64,000 nt of DNA from Piscicola geometra (taxonomy: Eukaryota > Annelida > Clitellata > Hirudinida > Piscicolidae): assembly GCA_943735955.1 (NCBI GenBank), contig OX030962.1, positions 3,173,610 through 3,237,609 on the forward strand, in the 5' to 3' direction. The notes under the pieces are model-generated. The model was given only the letters and a program-made list of their open reading frames with translations, had not been told where the DNA came from and made no database searches. The first letter of the stretch is position 1, and each line of letters begins with the position of its first letter. Shown here piece after piece: positions 53,238 to 64,000 of the stretch. The position numbers and the translations under genes were made by a program.

Positions 53238-54539
53238 ATAATTATCACTTTTGAACCCACAGTTAATAAAACTCTTTTATTGTTGTAGAATTAACATTAT
53301 CCCAAGCAGCCCTCAGCCATAAAAATGCATCTAAGAAATGAATTTTTTAAACATTTCTTTTGCAGAAATATCTTGGTCCAATGAATGTAGAAAAAACCTC
53401 AACATTTTGTTTGATATCTTAATTTGAAGGGTTGTATAATTCCTGTATCAAAAGGTTGAAGTTTAGAAGCTGTGTTGGGTGGGAAAAAAATAACTTTATG
53501 TTGAAAAAGGCTAGATGTGGGAGGTGATGAACAATTAAACATTTTTTTGTTAATTGTATTTAACCAGTTATGAAAAATAATTGCAGTCATCCAAGCATTA
53601 GAATTTGCTTCGTAATAAACATTTAAATTAAAAACGTTAATGGGCTTGATACATCTTCGGTTTTCAGATTTTCCAATTACTAAAGGTTTCAGTTTTTTTC
53701 CTTCCAGACTGGAAGCAAGAAGAACTGTTATCTGTCTTTAGCCTTTTTCATACCACTGCATGCATCACCTTTAATTACCATTGATTTTCCTGGGGATAAT
53801 TTATAAAATAACCCCGTTTCATCTCAATTGGAAATATCTTTAGAACTGTAACCATCACATAAATGAGACAGTCTCCCAACTCATTCATCAATGGCTTCTT
53901 CTGAAACATTTGCTGCTTCACTATCTAAAACCGAAAACTTAATGTTGTGTCTTACAAAAATCTCGTCTAGCCAACAATTAATTTCTGGAAAAAAAGCAAG
54001 ATTGAATTTTTCTTAAAGTTCTTTAGCTTTTTCACGGATCAGTTTGTCAGAAACTGGTAGATTTTTTGCCTTTATCTGAGAAACCATTTGAACACAAATC
54101 CTTGAGTTCATCATAAGTACCTTTTCTTTAGCCTTTATGGTGAGATTTTCTCCACTTTCAAACTGTTTCATGATTGTATTTTTGTTGTGAAAAATGTTGT
54201 AAATCTGAGTTTTTCCAACACCATATTTTTCGGCAATACATCTAAAACTTTGTTCACTTTCATTTAACTAATTGCATTCAATTTTTTATCTTATGTTAGC
54301 AACTTTCTATTACGAGACGTCATATTATTAAAAACCTAAACTACCGATCGTTTAACTTTTAAACTTTAACGTAAGATTAATGAAATTATTTTAATACTAT
54401 TCAATAAAGACGCGTGACATTTGAATGAAAACGAGTTATAAGGAAAGAAGAAACAGTTTAGGGATAAGTGACGTGCATAAATGTGCTCATTATTTTATTT
54501 ATTTATATGTTTTTTTGTACAATTCTGTCTAAACTTTAG

Positions 54540-54586
54540 ACGTCGAATTTCACACCTTTAGAGTCTAAAGGTGTGAAATTTGACGT
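54540..54586. repeat. 47-bp near-perfect palindrome
   Basis: Arms of 23 bases with one mismatch around a single central G. It lies in the right flank region of the pogo/Tigger remnant. Confidence 0.9.
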
Positions 54587-54728
54587 ATGAGCTTGTCCTT
54601 TACCGCGTTAGAGAGGTTTCCTTCGTGAGAGGGGATTTAAATGCAAAAACACAATCCTTTCTTTTGAAATCGTTCGTATAAGAGGGAATTCCGCTCGTAA
54701 AATGGTTCGCATAAGAGAATTTTTGCTG

Positions 54729-55640
54729 CAGTCGTAATAGCAGAAAAGTTGGGCGTGTAGCAGGCATATGATTTAGGAGACGCCGTGCCAGAGCGTTATT
54801 GATAAAAGATAAATCAGCGCTGCAACAACATGCAATTAGAGTTCACTGCGCCTTCCACACTCCCTCAATCATCAGACAGCCTCTCTTCCTTCATGACTCT
54901 CAACTCTAGATCTGCACGCTAATGTTATTCGATTCAGTTATTGCTGCAGTAATATCGCGGGAATAGATGTCAAATTCACGTTAATACTGCGTTAAGGGTA
55001 AATGTTTCAAAAGAAAGTAAAATGTTTCTTCAAGTTGATTGTAATATACCAAAATATGAGTGTCTATCCTATCTTGAGACAGACGCACGAGGCTTAAATA
55101 AGTTAAATTGAGGTAAATCACTAATTTAATGAAATGAATAAGTAAAAATAATTCGATTATTTTTTTAATATATAAGGTTTTTTATAAATCCCATCAAAAA
55201 TAGTTCTCTATCATTAACTAGGAAGAGAATAATTTCCCCTAATACTCCGTTCAGAAGCCTTAAAACAGAATATAAATCTACTATTGTAGATCATATTTAT
55301 ATATAAAAATATATAAAATACAAAAATTTCAAATAGATCATTTTTTCATTTTGTTTCAAACGTAGTTTTTCAATATTTTCTTACTCGTTCAGTAAAACTT
55401 TGCGTCCAGGCTTGCCGGAATCCTGAACGCTCGCGCACAAAATGAGACGGGTTCAAGCACTTGGACCTTCCTTAGTTAAGACTTTTAACTTGCAAGCACT
55501 TGGACCTTGCCTTAGTTAAGACTTTTAACTTGCAAGCACTTGGACCTTCCTTAGTTTAGACTTTTAACTTGCAAGCACAGAGTCTGAAAGTGCCTTCAGA
55601 TGACAGGCAATTCATTACACGCAAAGCTCTGTCTCAGTTG
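54729..55640. other. no gene seen; 39-40-bp tandem triplication at 55455-55577
   Basis: Three near-identical copies of a unit with the core CACTTGGACCTT and GACTTTTAACTTGCAAG; the remainder is anonymous AT-rich sequence. Confidence 0.6.
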
Positions 55641-55697
55641 GATTTTTGCATGCATGAAATAAATTGAGGGGCGTGTATTTTATTCTCTCTCTCTCTA

Positions 55698-55787
55698 TTT
55701 GTGTGTGTGTGTATATGTGTGTGCGGGTGTGTGTATGTGTGTGTGCGTATGTGTGTGTGTGTGTTGTGTGTGTGTGTGTGTGTGTGT

Positions 55788-55884
<97 letters not shown>

Positions 55885-55890
55885 TGTTTG
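55698..55890 (+). repeat. (TG)n microsatellite
   Basis: TG repeats interrupted by TATG, GCGTG and TTG. The poly-Cys-Val ORFs here are artefacts. Confidence 0.97.
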
Positions 55891-55929
55891 ATTGTAGGAT
55901 TGTGTATTTATGTGTCTGTCTTTTTGTGA

Positions 55930-56547
55930 GTGGGCTTTTATTAATAAAGATTGGAGATAAGAAGGAGTTTGGCTTGGAGTATTATTCGAAATGATTCTTT
56001 TCTGCTGATAAGGCATTTACATCACGTGCATTCATCTACTTTTGTGTTTTTGTGTGTTTGTTGGTGTGTCTGTGTGTCTGCGTGAGTATAAGTGGACGTG
56101 TGTGTGTTTTTTAGACGTTTGGATTTCACAACTTGACATGGGTTTTTCATGACCACATAAACATTAAAAACACGAACATGAAGTCATGACACATGGGCAG
56201 AGAACATGCATATAATAACGCCGTAGCTTTCTGAGGCGCATGCTTTTGTTGCTCTTTTGTGCTGTATTATCGCCATTAATATTTAAATGTGTAAAAAGAT
56301 TTTGCAAAAGTTTGTTCGTTTTTTTTATTTATGTGTTTCATTTTGTAGAGATGTGTTTAAATGCGCAAGTGTGCATGTGCGTGCTCAAAGGCGAGGCGAT
56401 GGTGAAGCGGAGTTATGAAGAAGTCCTTCGAGACTGCCTTCTCGCAATCAATGCCTGCTAATCTTCGAGGTGACAAAATGAAGAAGTGCTCCTGTGGCCG
56501 CATCCACGCAGGATGATGACGTGATGATGATGATGAAGTTGGTGGTG
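55930..56547. other. no gene seen
   Basis: Anonymous sequence with short TG runs before the LINE insertion. Confidence 0.4.
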
Positions 56548-56559
56548 ATGATGACGTTG

Positions 56560-59500
56560 TTGTTGTTGTCGCTTTGAGTTCTTTGTTCCTATTCCGCATG
56601 ACCAAACCATCCCGGTCTCATGCGGAGAAGATATGTGAACACCTCCCATCCTTTTTCTCTTAGAGCCTCATCGCATTGGTTGGTGTGGGTGAGCTCCTCT
56701 CTCACTTTCCTCTTGCAGTCCCAGAAGTTCATACTTCTTTTAAGAATGCTCTTGGTTGCCGACCACGTGATAGACTGTGGTTGCTCGCCTTGGCTTGCGG
56801 TGAGTGCAGTTTTGTCTGCGCCTCGTTACCTTGAACACCAGTGTGTCCAGGAATCCACTGTACTGTCAACTCGTTGGTTCGGCTGGCTCTCAAGAGATCC
56901 TCCTTTGTCCTACTGAGCTGCGGATCATCGAATCTGGCTGTTGATGAAGATTGTCGTTCTGCCTGGCGGGTGCTCTCCAATCCACTTTGCTGCTAAGCTG
57001 ATGGCTCGGAGTTCAGCATCATGGGCTGCACAGAGTACACCTGCTGCTTCCATCCAGACGTCTCTAACCACTTCACCCTCCATAAGCACCACTGCACTTC
57101 ACCATTCTTGTTGTTGCAACTTACAAACCCATCAGTGTAAATGACCACTCCCCCTTCTCGCATGCATAGCATCATTGTTTTCTCAACATCAGCCTGGAGC
57201 ACCTCTTTTGCAGACTTTTTGTTGCCACCACCCAAGAGTTCATTGCACAGCTGAAGTGAAAGTGCTTCTTGGTTTAGGTCTGATGCGAGTGAAGCGTTCT
57301 CGAATGGCATCTTTGCCTATGATCTGGGCCAATGCACTTCTGGAATCTTCTCGCCATCCTTTGTTTCACTTGAAGCGGTTTGGAACATCTTTGTCCGCTG
57401 TCACACGTTGTGGGTGGTGTTCATTCATCTTCAGCGTCATTTCATAGGCTCTCAGGGTCAGCATGCAGCCCCTTAAGCTTGCTGGCACAATGTTCGCCTT
57501 ACGCCCCACTGCTTCATCGAGGCATGTCTTGGTTAGTCCAGCGATCATCTTTGCAGCTCTCTTCTGTTGCTTTTCAAAATGTCAAAGTTGGAAGCACTTA
57601 TCCATGGCATCCAGCTGGCGGCAGCGTACCACCGTGGCGTTGTAAACCTTCTTCAGCGTTGCATACAAGTTGTAGCTACTGCATACAATTCATCCTGATT
57701 TGTCAGCGTTCAGTTCCACCTTGCTGGCTCTGGTGCATGCTTCAACACTGCTGATCACTGACTGCACCCTGGATGCCGCTTCATTGATCGTCCTGCTCGT
57801 GGCCCATACAGCGATGTCATCTGCGTAGCCACTGATCTGCACTTCCTCAGTGTCTTCCTTGAGCAGGTCACTTGTGTAGAGAAGGAAAAATCGGAGACAA
57901 CACAACTCCCTGGGGCAGACCCTGCGTCATCTTTTTCCACTTGCTTTCACCGTCACCTAAACGAACTTTTGTTTTGCGGTCTTCCAAGAAGCATTTGATC
58001 CGTTCAAGCATTCTCAGCGGCATCTTGAGGCCGTTCAGCTTTATTAGCAGTTTTTTTCACCATACCCGGTCATAGGCTTTGCTCAAATCAAGTAATTCTG
58101 CGACGGTTCTTTTTGTCGGTGTGGATTGGAAGCCATCGTAGATGTCTTGTGACAAGCGCTTGCAGTGCGGCTTCGTTGATTTCAATCGTCGGAAACCAAG
58201 TTGCCACGGCTGTATGATGGAGTTTGTTTCCAGCCAGTAACCCAACCTGTTGGCAAGCATTCTTTCCATGACCTTGCATAGGACTGAAGTGAGGCTTATG
58301 GGTCTATATGACTCCACGCAGTCTGCCGGCTTCCCTGTCTTTAGAAGCGGAATAATCACTGATTGCTTCCACCTTCCCAGGACTGTTCCCTGTAGCCATG
58401 ACTCTTTGCAGATCTTTAGCAGGATGATGAGCATGTTTCGTGGCAAGTGACTCAACATTGGCGGTTCGATCTTGTCGTTGCCACCCTTTTTTGTGTCTTC
58501 TATTTGAGCGATCACTGCCTGGAGCTTTTGATCCATCTCTGTAGGCACCTCTTGACCCTGCTTCTGCTTGATCCTTTGGGCGTTTTCATTCCGGAGTAGG
58601 CGTTACTCCTTGTTGAGGACGAGTTTGCTGACATCTGCATAATGCTCTGCGAAGACTGCTGCTTTTGCTTGTCAGTCACTTGCATCACGCCCTTGAAGTT
58701 GAGCATCTCATTCTTGGCCTGCACCTCCCCATGCCTGTTCATTTTCCTGATCGAGGACCACAGCTTCCGTTGGTCGTCACCTTCTCTCAGTTTCTCCACC
58801 CTCTCGCGCCAGTATTTCTTCTTCTGCTCTGCAATCTCTTTCCTCCATTCGAGGTTGATACGCGTGGTCTCCTCTGTGTTTCCACTGCGTATGGATTGCT
58901 GTCTCTGGCGTTCGAGTGCGTCGAGAGCAGGGCTCCAAAACGGTTTGCTGTGGTTGCTAGCTTTCTTCATCGGCACTGCAGCTTTAGCGGCTTAAATGAC
59001 TTGATCAGTAAACCAGCTTTCCTTCTTCATCAGCGTCAGATCTTCTGGCAGGGTTTGTGCTTCAAGGATTTGTTGGAATCTTTTCCAGTCTGCCCGTTTC
59101 CATGCCCAGCTCAAACGGATTTCTTGACGTTTTCGTTTATGGGCCTTGTCGACTTGGATGACAATTGGAAAGTGGTCTGAGCTTAACGCTCTTTTCACCT
59201 CCCACGTCATCTGGTGTGCCAAGTCGAGACTGGCCAACGAGACATCAGGGGAACCAGTTGTGCCTGAAACTCTGCTGAGATGGGTGTGCTCTGACGGCTT
59301 GTTGAGGATCTAATAGTCGTGTTCTGCGCACCATAGCTCCACTTGTATCGCTTCTTCGTTGGTAGTAGCGTTTGAGTCCCAGCTGGGTGAGTGGATGTTG
59401 AGGTCAGCGCAGATCAGGTGGTTCTTGGCAGGTTTCAGCTTTTCGGTGATCTCTTTCTCCTACCTGGTCTCATCCTGTGTGTTTCTCAGGGGAGGCTTGT

Positions 59501-60556
59501 AGAGATTGGTCAGTCGGATACATTCCTCGTTCTCCAGCCATACTTCCACCGTGATTTCTTCAATCAGGCTGTTGTGGCTCGTGCTGACTTTTTTGAAGCT
59601 GAGGTCTTCTTTCACGAGAGTGAGTAGTCCGCCTTCTCTTCGTTCTGCCGAGTTCCTCAAGTATGTCCTGTCTTGCCTCACCGTGCTGTAGCCCTTGAGA
59701 CCCTCGAACCACGTGTGCTCATTGAGCTTTGACTATTGCATCAGCACCACGTCGATATTCTCCTTCTGCAGCCATCTCTCCAGCTCATACTGCTTCGGCG
59801 TAATCCCATCAGCATTCCACTGGCAGACTCTTATCCTTCTTCTTCCAACCATAGCACTGGTTTGCTTGGTTTGGACAGTTTGCGTTGGTCTGTTAAAGAT
59901 TAAATTGCTGCAGCGGGTCGTTTTGCGTTTCGGCATCCTCGGCACGTCCAGAGGTCCCATGAGATTGTGGCCCAGGTACTTCTTGCTTCTTCTGAACAGA
60001 CTTCTTTTAGTGGAACCATCATGAGCAGCTCTTACAATGAGGCATCACTGCTGCTCTTCTGATTCGGCCTCTACACTTGCCACATTGACTTCCTTCCATT
60101 CCGCTGGGTTGGTTGGGTTTGGAGGGTCACTCTGATCTTCTTCTTTTCCTTCTTCTTGTAGCGGGTTTAGTCTGCATGGTCAGCCGCATCGCCAGAGCTT
60201 GTTGTCGTCCTTCATGTAGGAGTCCATCCACGTCCTTGTCAACCCAGTGCACTTTTTGTGGAAGGTTTTCTGGCAGCCTTCACACACCATCGGCATCGTA
60301 CCATTGCGGATTGTTCCACTGCAGCTTCCACATTAAGGTCCTGGGTTGGGGTGAACATCACCGGCTCTTAAGATGAGATTAAGCCAGAAGACATACGCCG
60401 GTTTATGTCCTCTGGCCTCGAAAACCCTACCTTTGTGTTGATGTTTGTTGTTGCGCTTTCTTCTTTAGAGAGGGGGAAGGTGGCGCAATTTGAGGTTCTC
60501 TTCGTGCCCGAGGGCAGCCAACGATGCTACGTGAAGGCGGGACTATATAGCCGTTA
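56560..60556 (-). mobile_element. apparently full-length 4.0-kb LINE with PHD finger, endonuclease, RT and RNase H
   Basis: It is flanked by ATGATGACGTTG at 56548-56559 and 60557-60568 (12-bp duplication) and ends in a (CAA)n tail on the minus strand. In minus-strand order: a PHD-type C4HC3 finger (60334-60175, CGSC … CEGC … FHKKC … WRC), broken by TGA just before its last Cys; an AP-endonuclease domain (QWNADGI near 59830, SSDHFPIVIQ near 59180); reverse transcriptase (IIPLLKTGKP, SYRPISLTSVLCKVMERM, GYADDIAVWA near 57840); and RNase H (IYTDGF near 57140, VQWIPGHTGVQGNE near 56875). RNase H suggests an I-like clade. Numerous frameshifts and stops make it inactive. Confidence 0.9.
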
Positions 60557-60568
60557 ATGATGACGTTG

Positions 60569-60924
60569 GTGATGATGATGATGGTGACGTTGGTGATGAT
60601 GATGACGTGGTGATGGTGATGATGATGACGACGTCATCTTGAAGGTCAAGCCTTCGCAATCAGTCAAAAGTTCAAAAGAAACTGAGATGGAGTGTGCCTA
60701 GGAAGTGATGATGGAAAAAGAAGAAAAGATTCCGAAGGAAGGAAAGGGGGATAAATGAAGGGATCATTAATGAAGTTTCTAAGATGAAGTGCGCTTAGCT
60801 GATGGAAAATTAAAAAGATTCTAGAGGGAAGGAGGTGATGAAGTGAGTGAGAAGGCTTTGAGCATTCAAGACCTCTAATCAATCAGAATAGACCAAGCTG
60901 AATTATTAACTCTCCTAACTAATG
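60569..60924. repeat. GAT/GGT-rich simple repeat, then anonymous sequence
   Basis: GATGATGACGTTGGT-type units at 60557-60640, the pre-insertion target of the LINE; no gene beyond. Confidence 0.7.
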
Positions 60925-60945
60925 ATGTGTGTGTGTTTGTGTATG

Positions 60946-60977
<32 letters not shown>

Positions 60978-61025
60978 AGTGTGTGTGTGTGTGTGTTTGT
61001 GTGGAGGGGGGTGTGTGTATGTGGG
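60925..61025 (+). repeat. (TG)n microsatellite
   Basis: TG units with TTTG and AGTG interruptions. Confidence 0.95.
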
Positions 61026-62440
61026 TGTGCGTATGTCAAAAGAAAGTGGGTAAGGAAAGCATGGATGTGCAAATAGTGGACAGCTATTCTTCAGTAAATA
61101 TATTTTTTTCCGCCTTTCGACCTTCATTTTGAGAGATTTTTTAGTAAAGTTTAAAATTCCATTTGTTAACGGAGCAGGTGTGCCAAACAATTAAACGAGA
61201 ATTGATTGAAACCTGCAAGGATGGCAAAGAATAGATGGGTGGATAACTGAGTGGATAGAAGGAAAGATAGATAGATGGGTGGATAACTGAGTGGATAAAA
61301 GGAAAGATAGATAGATGGATGAATAGATAGATAGTGGAGAGATAGTTATTCAATTATGAAAGATTGGGAGATGTATGGATATAAAATGGATGATGGTTGG
61401 ATTTATGTGACAAACAAACACTCACACCCTTCCATTGGAAGCAATATCTTCTTCAACCAACCAACATGTTACCAATTTCTTTTCTAATTTTCAGTCTCTC
61501 TGAAGAAAATGACATTTGAAAGTACATAAAATCAGGCGTTTCTGAATATTTATTGTCATACCAATGAACACGACGCGATTTCTTATGAGATATATATCCC
61601 TGAACCCATCCTCACACAACTTAACCAATTTGGCTTCACCGAATAGCTATTACACCATTTGACCTACCAACCAACCACTCCACTCCCATCCAAACTTCTC
61701 CAGAAAATCATCCAGAACCATTCTACCGCAAGTCTTCATCATCCCTACAACAACCACCATGACAACCACCCTGACAGAAAACATGACAACCACCATAACA
61801 ACCACCATAACAACCACTACAACAACCACCATGACAATCATTGCTAAGTTTTTTTTCTTGTTGCCTCTCCTCGTCATTGCAAGTGAGTATTGTGTTTTAA
61901 TTGGATTCGAAGAAATTTCTGAATGGACGAATAAACTTAAAATTACATTTTTACCCAAATTAATAAAATAATGGATGGATGAATGAGAAATGGATGAATG
62001 AATAAATGAATGAGAGAAGGGTGAATGATAGGATGAATGAGAGAAGGATGAATGAATAGAGGAACAAGGGAAGAATGAATGAATAGATGAATGAGAGAAG
62101 CAAAAATGAATGGATGGATAAATGGATAGATGAGTAGAAAAAGTAAGAGATAAATTAATGTTTTAATAAATAGAGAATGAATGGAGGATGAAAGGAGGAA
62201 GAATAGAAGATGAATGAAAGATGGCAAAAAAGATGAATGCAAGAAGAATGGAGGATGAATTGAAGATGAGAAAAAAGATGAATGGACGATGAATGTTAGA
62301 TAAGTGGATCATAAAAAGGCTTAAAAAAGCATGCTTTTTCAGCATACACTTTCTACCACCCACCATCCTTTCGATTACAACCCTTCATCATATCCCTCCG
62401 CAAATCCCTGCTTAAGCTGCCCTCGGAATTTTAAAGCATT
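61026..62440. other. no gene seen; degenerate GGAT/GAAT simple repeats
   Basis: Short (GGATA), (ACAACC) and (GAATGAAT) degenerate repeats at 61220-61340, 61745-61835 and 61975-62300; none of the ORFs has a domain. Confidence 0.5.
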
Positions 62441-62444
62441 TTCA

Positions 62445-64000
62445 CCTAATTCTCCCTCATTCCTTCTTCCTCATTCCTTCTCCCTCATTCCTTCTTCCTC
62501 ATTCATTCTTTCTCTTTCCTTCTTCCTCATTCCTTCTCCCTCATTCCTTCTTCCTCATTCCTTCTTCCTCATTCCTTCTTCCTCATTCCTTTTTCCTCAT
62601 TCCTTCTTCCTCATTCCTTCTTCCTCATTCCTTCTTCCTCATTCCTTCTTCCTCATTCCTTCTTCCTCATTCCTTCTTCCTCATTCCTTCTCCCTCATTC
62701 CTTCTCCCTCATTCCTTCTTCCTCATTCCTTCTTCCTCATTCCTTCTTCCTCATTCCTTCTCCCTCATTCCTTCTTCCTCATTCCTTCTTCCTCATTCCT
62801 TCTTCCTCATTCCTTCTTCCTCATTCCTTCTCCCTCATTCCTTCTTCCTCATTCCTTTTTCCTCATTCCTTCTTCCTCATTCCTTCTTCCTCATTCCTTT
62901 TTCCTCATTTCTTCTTCTTCATTCCTTCTCCCTCATTCCTTCTTCCTCATTCCTTCTTCCTCATTCCTTCTCCCTCATTCCTTCTTCCTCATTCCTTCTT
63001 CCTCATTCCTTCTTCCTCATTCCTTCTTCCTCATTCCTTCTCCCTCATTCCTTCTCCCTCATTCCTTCTTCCTCATTCCTTCTTTCTCTTTCCTTCTTCC
63101 TCATTCCTTCTCCCTCATTCCTTCTTCCTCATTCCTTCTTCCTCATTCCTTCTTCCTCATTCCTTTTTCCTCATTCCTTCTTCCTCATTCCTTCTTCCTC
63201 ATTCCTTCTTCCTCATTCCTTCTTCCTCATTCCTTCTTCCTCATTCCTTCTTCCTCATTCCTTCTCCCTCATTCCTTCTCCCTCATTCCTTCTTCCTCAT
63301 TCCTTCTCCCTCATTCCTTCTTCCTCATTCCTTCTTCCTCATTCCTTCTTCCTCATTCCTTCTTCCTCATTCCTTCTCCCTCATTCCTTCTTCCTCATTC
63401 CTTTTTCCTCATTCCTTCTTCCTCATTCCTTCTTCCTCATTCCTTTTTCCTCATTTCTTCTTCTTCATTCCTTCTCCCTCATTCCTTCTTCCTCATTCCT
63501 TCTTCCTCATTCCTTCTCCCTCATTCCTTCTTCCTCATTCCTTCTTCCTCATTCCTTCTTCCTCATTCCTTCTTCCTCATTCCTTCTCCCTCATTCCTTC
63601 TCCCTCATTCCTTTTTCCTCATTCCTTCTTCCTCATTCCTTCTTCCTCATTCCTTCTTCCTCATTCCTTCTTCCTCATACCTTCTTCCTCATTCCTTCTC
63701 CCTCATTCCTTCTTCCTCATTCCTTCTTCCTCATTCCTTCTCCCTCATTCCTTATTCCTCATTCCTTCTTCCTCATTCCTTCTTCCTCATTCCTTCTTCC
63801 TCATTCCTTCTCCCTCATTCCTTCTTCCTCATTCCTTCTTCCTCATTCCTTCTTCCTCATTCCTTCTTCTTCATTCCTTCTTCCTCATTCCTTCTTCCTC
63901 ATTCCTTCTTCCTCATTCCTTCTCCCTCATTCCTTCTTCCTCATTCCTTCTTCCTCATTCCTTCTTCCTCATTCCTTCTTCCTCATTCCTTCTCCCTCAT
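62445..64000 (+). repeat. 14-bp satellite running off the window edge, more than 110 copies
   Basis: Unit CATTCCTTCTTCCT with main variants CTCCCT, TTTCCT and CTTTCTCTTT. Rare variants recur at long intervals, showing higher-order organisation. The array continues beyond the window. Confidence 0.97.

Larger units (their letters stand above)
52385..54728 (-). mobile_element. pogo/Tigger element remnant, containing a nested MITE
   Basis: The left end (TAGTAAAACATCTCTTAT, 52385) and right end (reversed CAGCAAAAATTCTCTTAT, 54728) are imperfect inverted repeats; both have a further shared GAGGTTTCCTT.CGTGAGAGG block inside. The minus strand between about 54330 and 53400 reads a broken Tigger transposase: RHNIKFSVLDSEAANV, DETGLFYKLSPGKSM, KLKPLVIGKS, AWMTAIIFHNWLN, VIFFPPNTASKLQPFDTGII. 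Frameshifts and stops are frequent. The MITE at 52869-53237 lies inside it. Confidence 0.8.

Overview
This is a metazoan nuclear genomic window. It is AT-rich and packed with microsatellites, minisatellites and decayed transposons, with six conserved animal genes readable by exon-by-exon homology. The intron-rich orthologues and the LINE, hAT, pogo and piggyBac content suggest an invertebrate, perhaps a spiralian; the species cannot be fixed from the sequence alone. No bacterial operons, CRISPR arrays or rRNA genes are present.

Layout. 0-11.9 kb is transposon territory: a CR1/L2-like LINE 3' end, a transposase fragment, a 16-bp minisatellite, a coding-like minus-strand stretch invisible as long ORFs, an unrecognised spliced gene (5.25-6.72 kb), a decayed MULE-like element and an hAT composite. 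At 11.9-23.4 kb lies a gene cluster: single-exon PPIL2 (+), KCMF1 (+, 8 exons, one apparent AT-AC U12-type intron), a NUDT3-type diphosphoinositol polyphosphate phosphohydrolase (-, 4 exons) and UBL3 (-, first exon not found). At 24-30 kb are LINE and hAT fragments, a MITE broken by another inverted-repeat element carrying a 21-bp minisatellite, a 700-bp hAT MITE and a pogo fragment. MIX23/CCDC58 (+, 6 exons) occupies 30.8-32.5 kb. MTHFR (+, 14 exons, 646 aa predicted) spans 33.2-48.2 kb; its 8.7-kb intron 7 holds two hAT elements nested in an older decayed element, a tRNA-like SINE candidate and a piggyBac remnant carrying a LINE-tail insertion. From 48-64 kb: a GATA array, hAT MITEs, a pogo/Tigger remnant, a 4.0-kb LINE with PHD-finger, endonuclease, RT and RNase H segments between target-site duplications, and a 14-bp satellite running off the end.

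Functions are unrelated housekeeping roles: spliceosomal/ubiquitin-linked cyclophilin (PPIL2), E3 ligase (KCMF1), inositol pyrophosphate turnover (NUDT3), membrane-anchored ubiquitin-like protein (UBL3), a mitochondrial intermembrane-space protein (MIX23) and folate/methionine metabolism (MTHFR). No operon logic is visible.

The most unusual signal is in the introns. Of 30 GT-AG introns placed by homology in five genes, 15 have T at donor position +3, 12 have G and only 3 have A. Many introns also begin with G/T-rich simple repeats and end with C/A-rich ones on the coding strand.
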